Of a DNA stretch of 64,000 bases, positions 63,375 to 64,000 are shown one piece after another. Made by a program: the position numbers and the translations under genes. This DNA comes from Macropodus opercularis. Its lineage: Eukaryota > Chordata > Actinopteri > Anabantiformes > Osphronemidae. Under the pieces are notes generated by a model that saw nothing but the letters and a program-made list of their open reading frames with translations, did no database searches and had not been told where the DNA came from. Each line of letters opens with the position of its first letter. Positions within the stretch are counted from its first letter, which is position 1. The stretch lies in the NCBI GenBank assembly GCA_030770545.1, contig CM061098.1:5846001-5910000 (forward strand). Direction: 5' to 3'.

Positions 63375-64000
63375 TTACTATTTTATGAAGATAAATTCTG
63401 AAAAGGAAAATTGTGGAGAAGCAAGAAGAGTTTGTTGCTAGAAAAAAAAAAGTGGTGGGTGTGTAGCATCTAAAAGACAAATGTGAGAGGTGGTTGTATG
63501 GGAATCCCATTATTATTATTTAGCCTAAGGTGTATGTCATTGCATAGCAGCCACATTCTTTGTCATGGCATGACAAAGAAGCCAATCATTAATGTCATGC
63601 AGAAGAAAAAATAAGTACTATGTTTCTGTGGAAGTACTGCTCAGTAATGATGTCCATTTCCCTGCATTTTGTATATTTCCCTACTGGGTTAATAAGATGA
63701 AACTTTAATGATTTTGCTGTTCACTAATATGACAGAGAAAACACGCAATGTACTGAAATTCAATTTCAAATAGATTATTTAAACAACAATGTCTATCTGC
63801 AGATTATAAAGAAATGAAAAGTATGAAAATGCAAGTAGAATTTGAAACGGCATCAACCGCTTAATGTCATGAATTCATGAACGGTGAGCTTCCACAGTCT
63901 GTGACAATGCCACAGAGCAGCGTACACCTGCGTCTGCATGTGGCAGTTGGTTACTTAGTTACCAGTAGCAGCCACTAATGGTGCCAAAACGCTATACGAT
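63375..64000. other. A/T-rich non-coding DNA
   Basis: Nothing recognisable apart from the palindrome at 63556-63580. Confidence 0.4.
63556..63580. repeat. 25-bp near-perfect palindrome with SOX-like cores
   Basis: TTCTTTGTCATG and CATGACAAAGAA are exact complements separated by a single G. Each arm contains a CTTTGT/ACAAAG core, the core bound by SOX-family HMG proteins, here pointing away from each other. Confidence 0.9.

Overview
This window looks like non-coding chromosomal DNA from a ray-finned (probably percomorph) fish. I see no convincing intact protein-coding gene. Every open frame is short (149 codons at most), frames are open on both strands or closed by scattered stops, and none carries a domain I recognise. 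The evidence for a fish is a decayed Tc1/mariner element of the teleost type with long terminal repeats, a large rolling-circle (Helitron-like) array, CA/TG microsatellites, and otherwise unique A/T-rich sequence. It reads as a large intron or a gene desert. Any host exon here would be tiny or untranslated. Four weak exon candidates are listed as findings only.

Layout. Bases 60-1305 hold a Tc1-like transposon with about 240-260 bp inverted repeats, each with two direct repeats of a likely transposase-binding motif. They enclose a broken minus-strand transposase. Bases 1306-9595 are unique non-coding DNA; 5941-7800 is rich in TAAT/ATTA motifs. Bases 9596-17402 are the most remarkable part: four head-to-tail units with Helitron-type ends (5' TC, an 8-bp hairpin, 3' CTAG, insertion between A and T). 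Unit 1 (2.8 kb) shares its ends and first 300 bp with the others but has a different interior. Units 2-4 (1.5-1.8 kb) are close relatives. From 17403 to 64000 the sequence is mostly unique, with microsatellites, pyrimidine or purine tracts, one fragment of a widespread fish repeat, a possible promoter near 59.3-59.7 kb, and two striking inverted repeats at 59293-59333 and 63556-63580.

The best candidate for something undescribed is the content of the rolling-circle array. It carries 13 tRNA-like modules with recognisable RNA polymerase III A and B boxes. In nine of them the A-to-B spacing is 43-44 nt, as in a real tRNA gene. One module in each of units 2-4 is followed by a TTTT run at a tRNA-like distance. 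The modules seem to have several ancestries (tRNA-Val-like, tRNA-Arg-like, tRNA-Leu/Ser-like A boxes). No module has a convincing acceptor stem, so what is preserved is the internal promoter rather than a working tRNA. Whether the modules are transcribed, or are passengers, cannot be settled from sequence alone.
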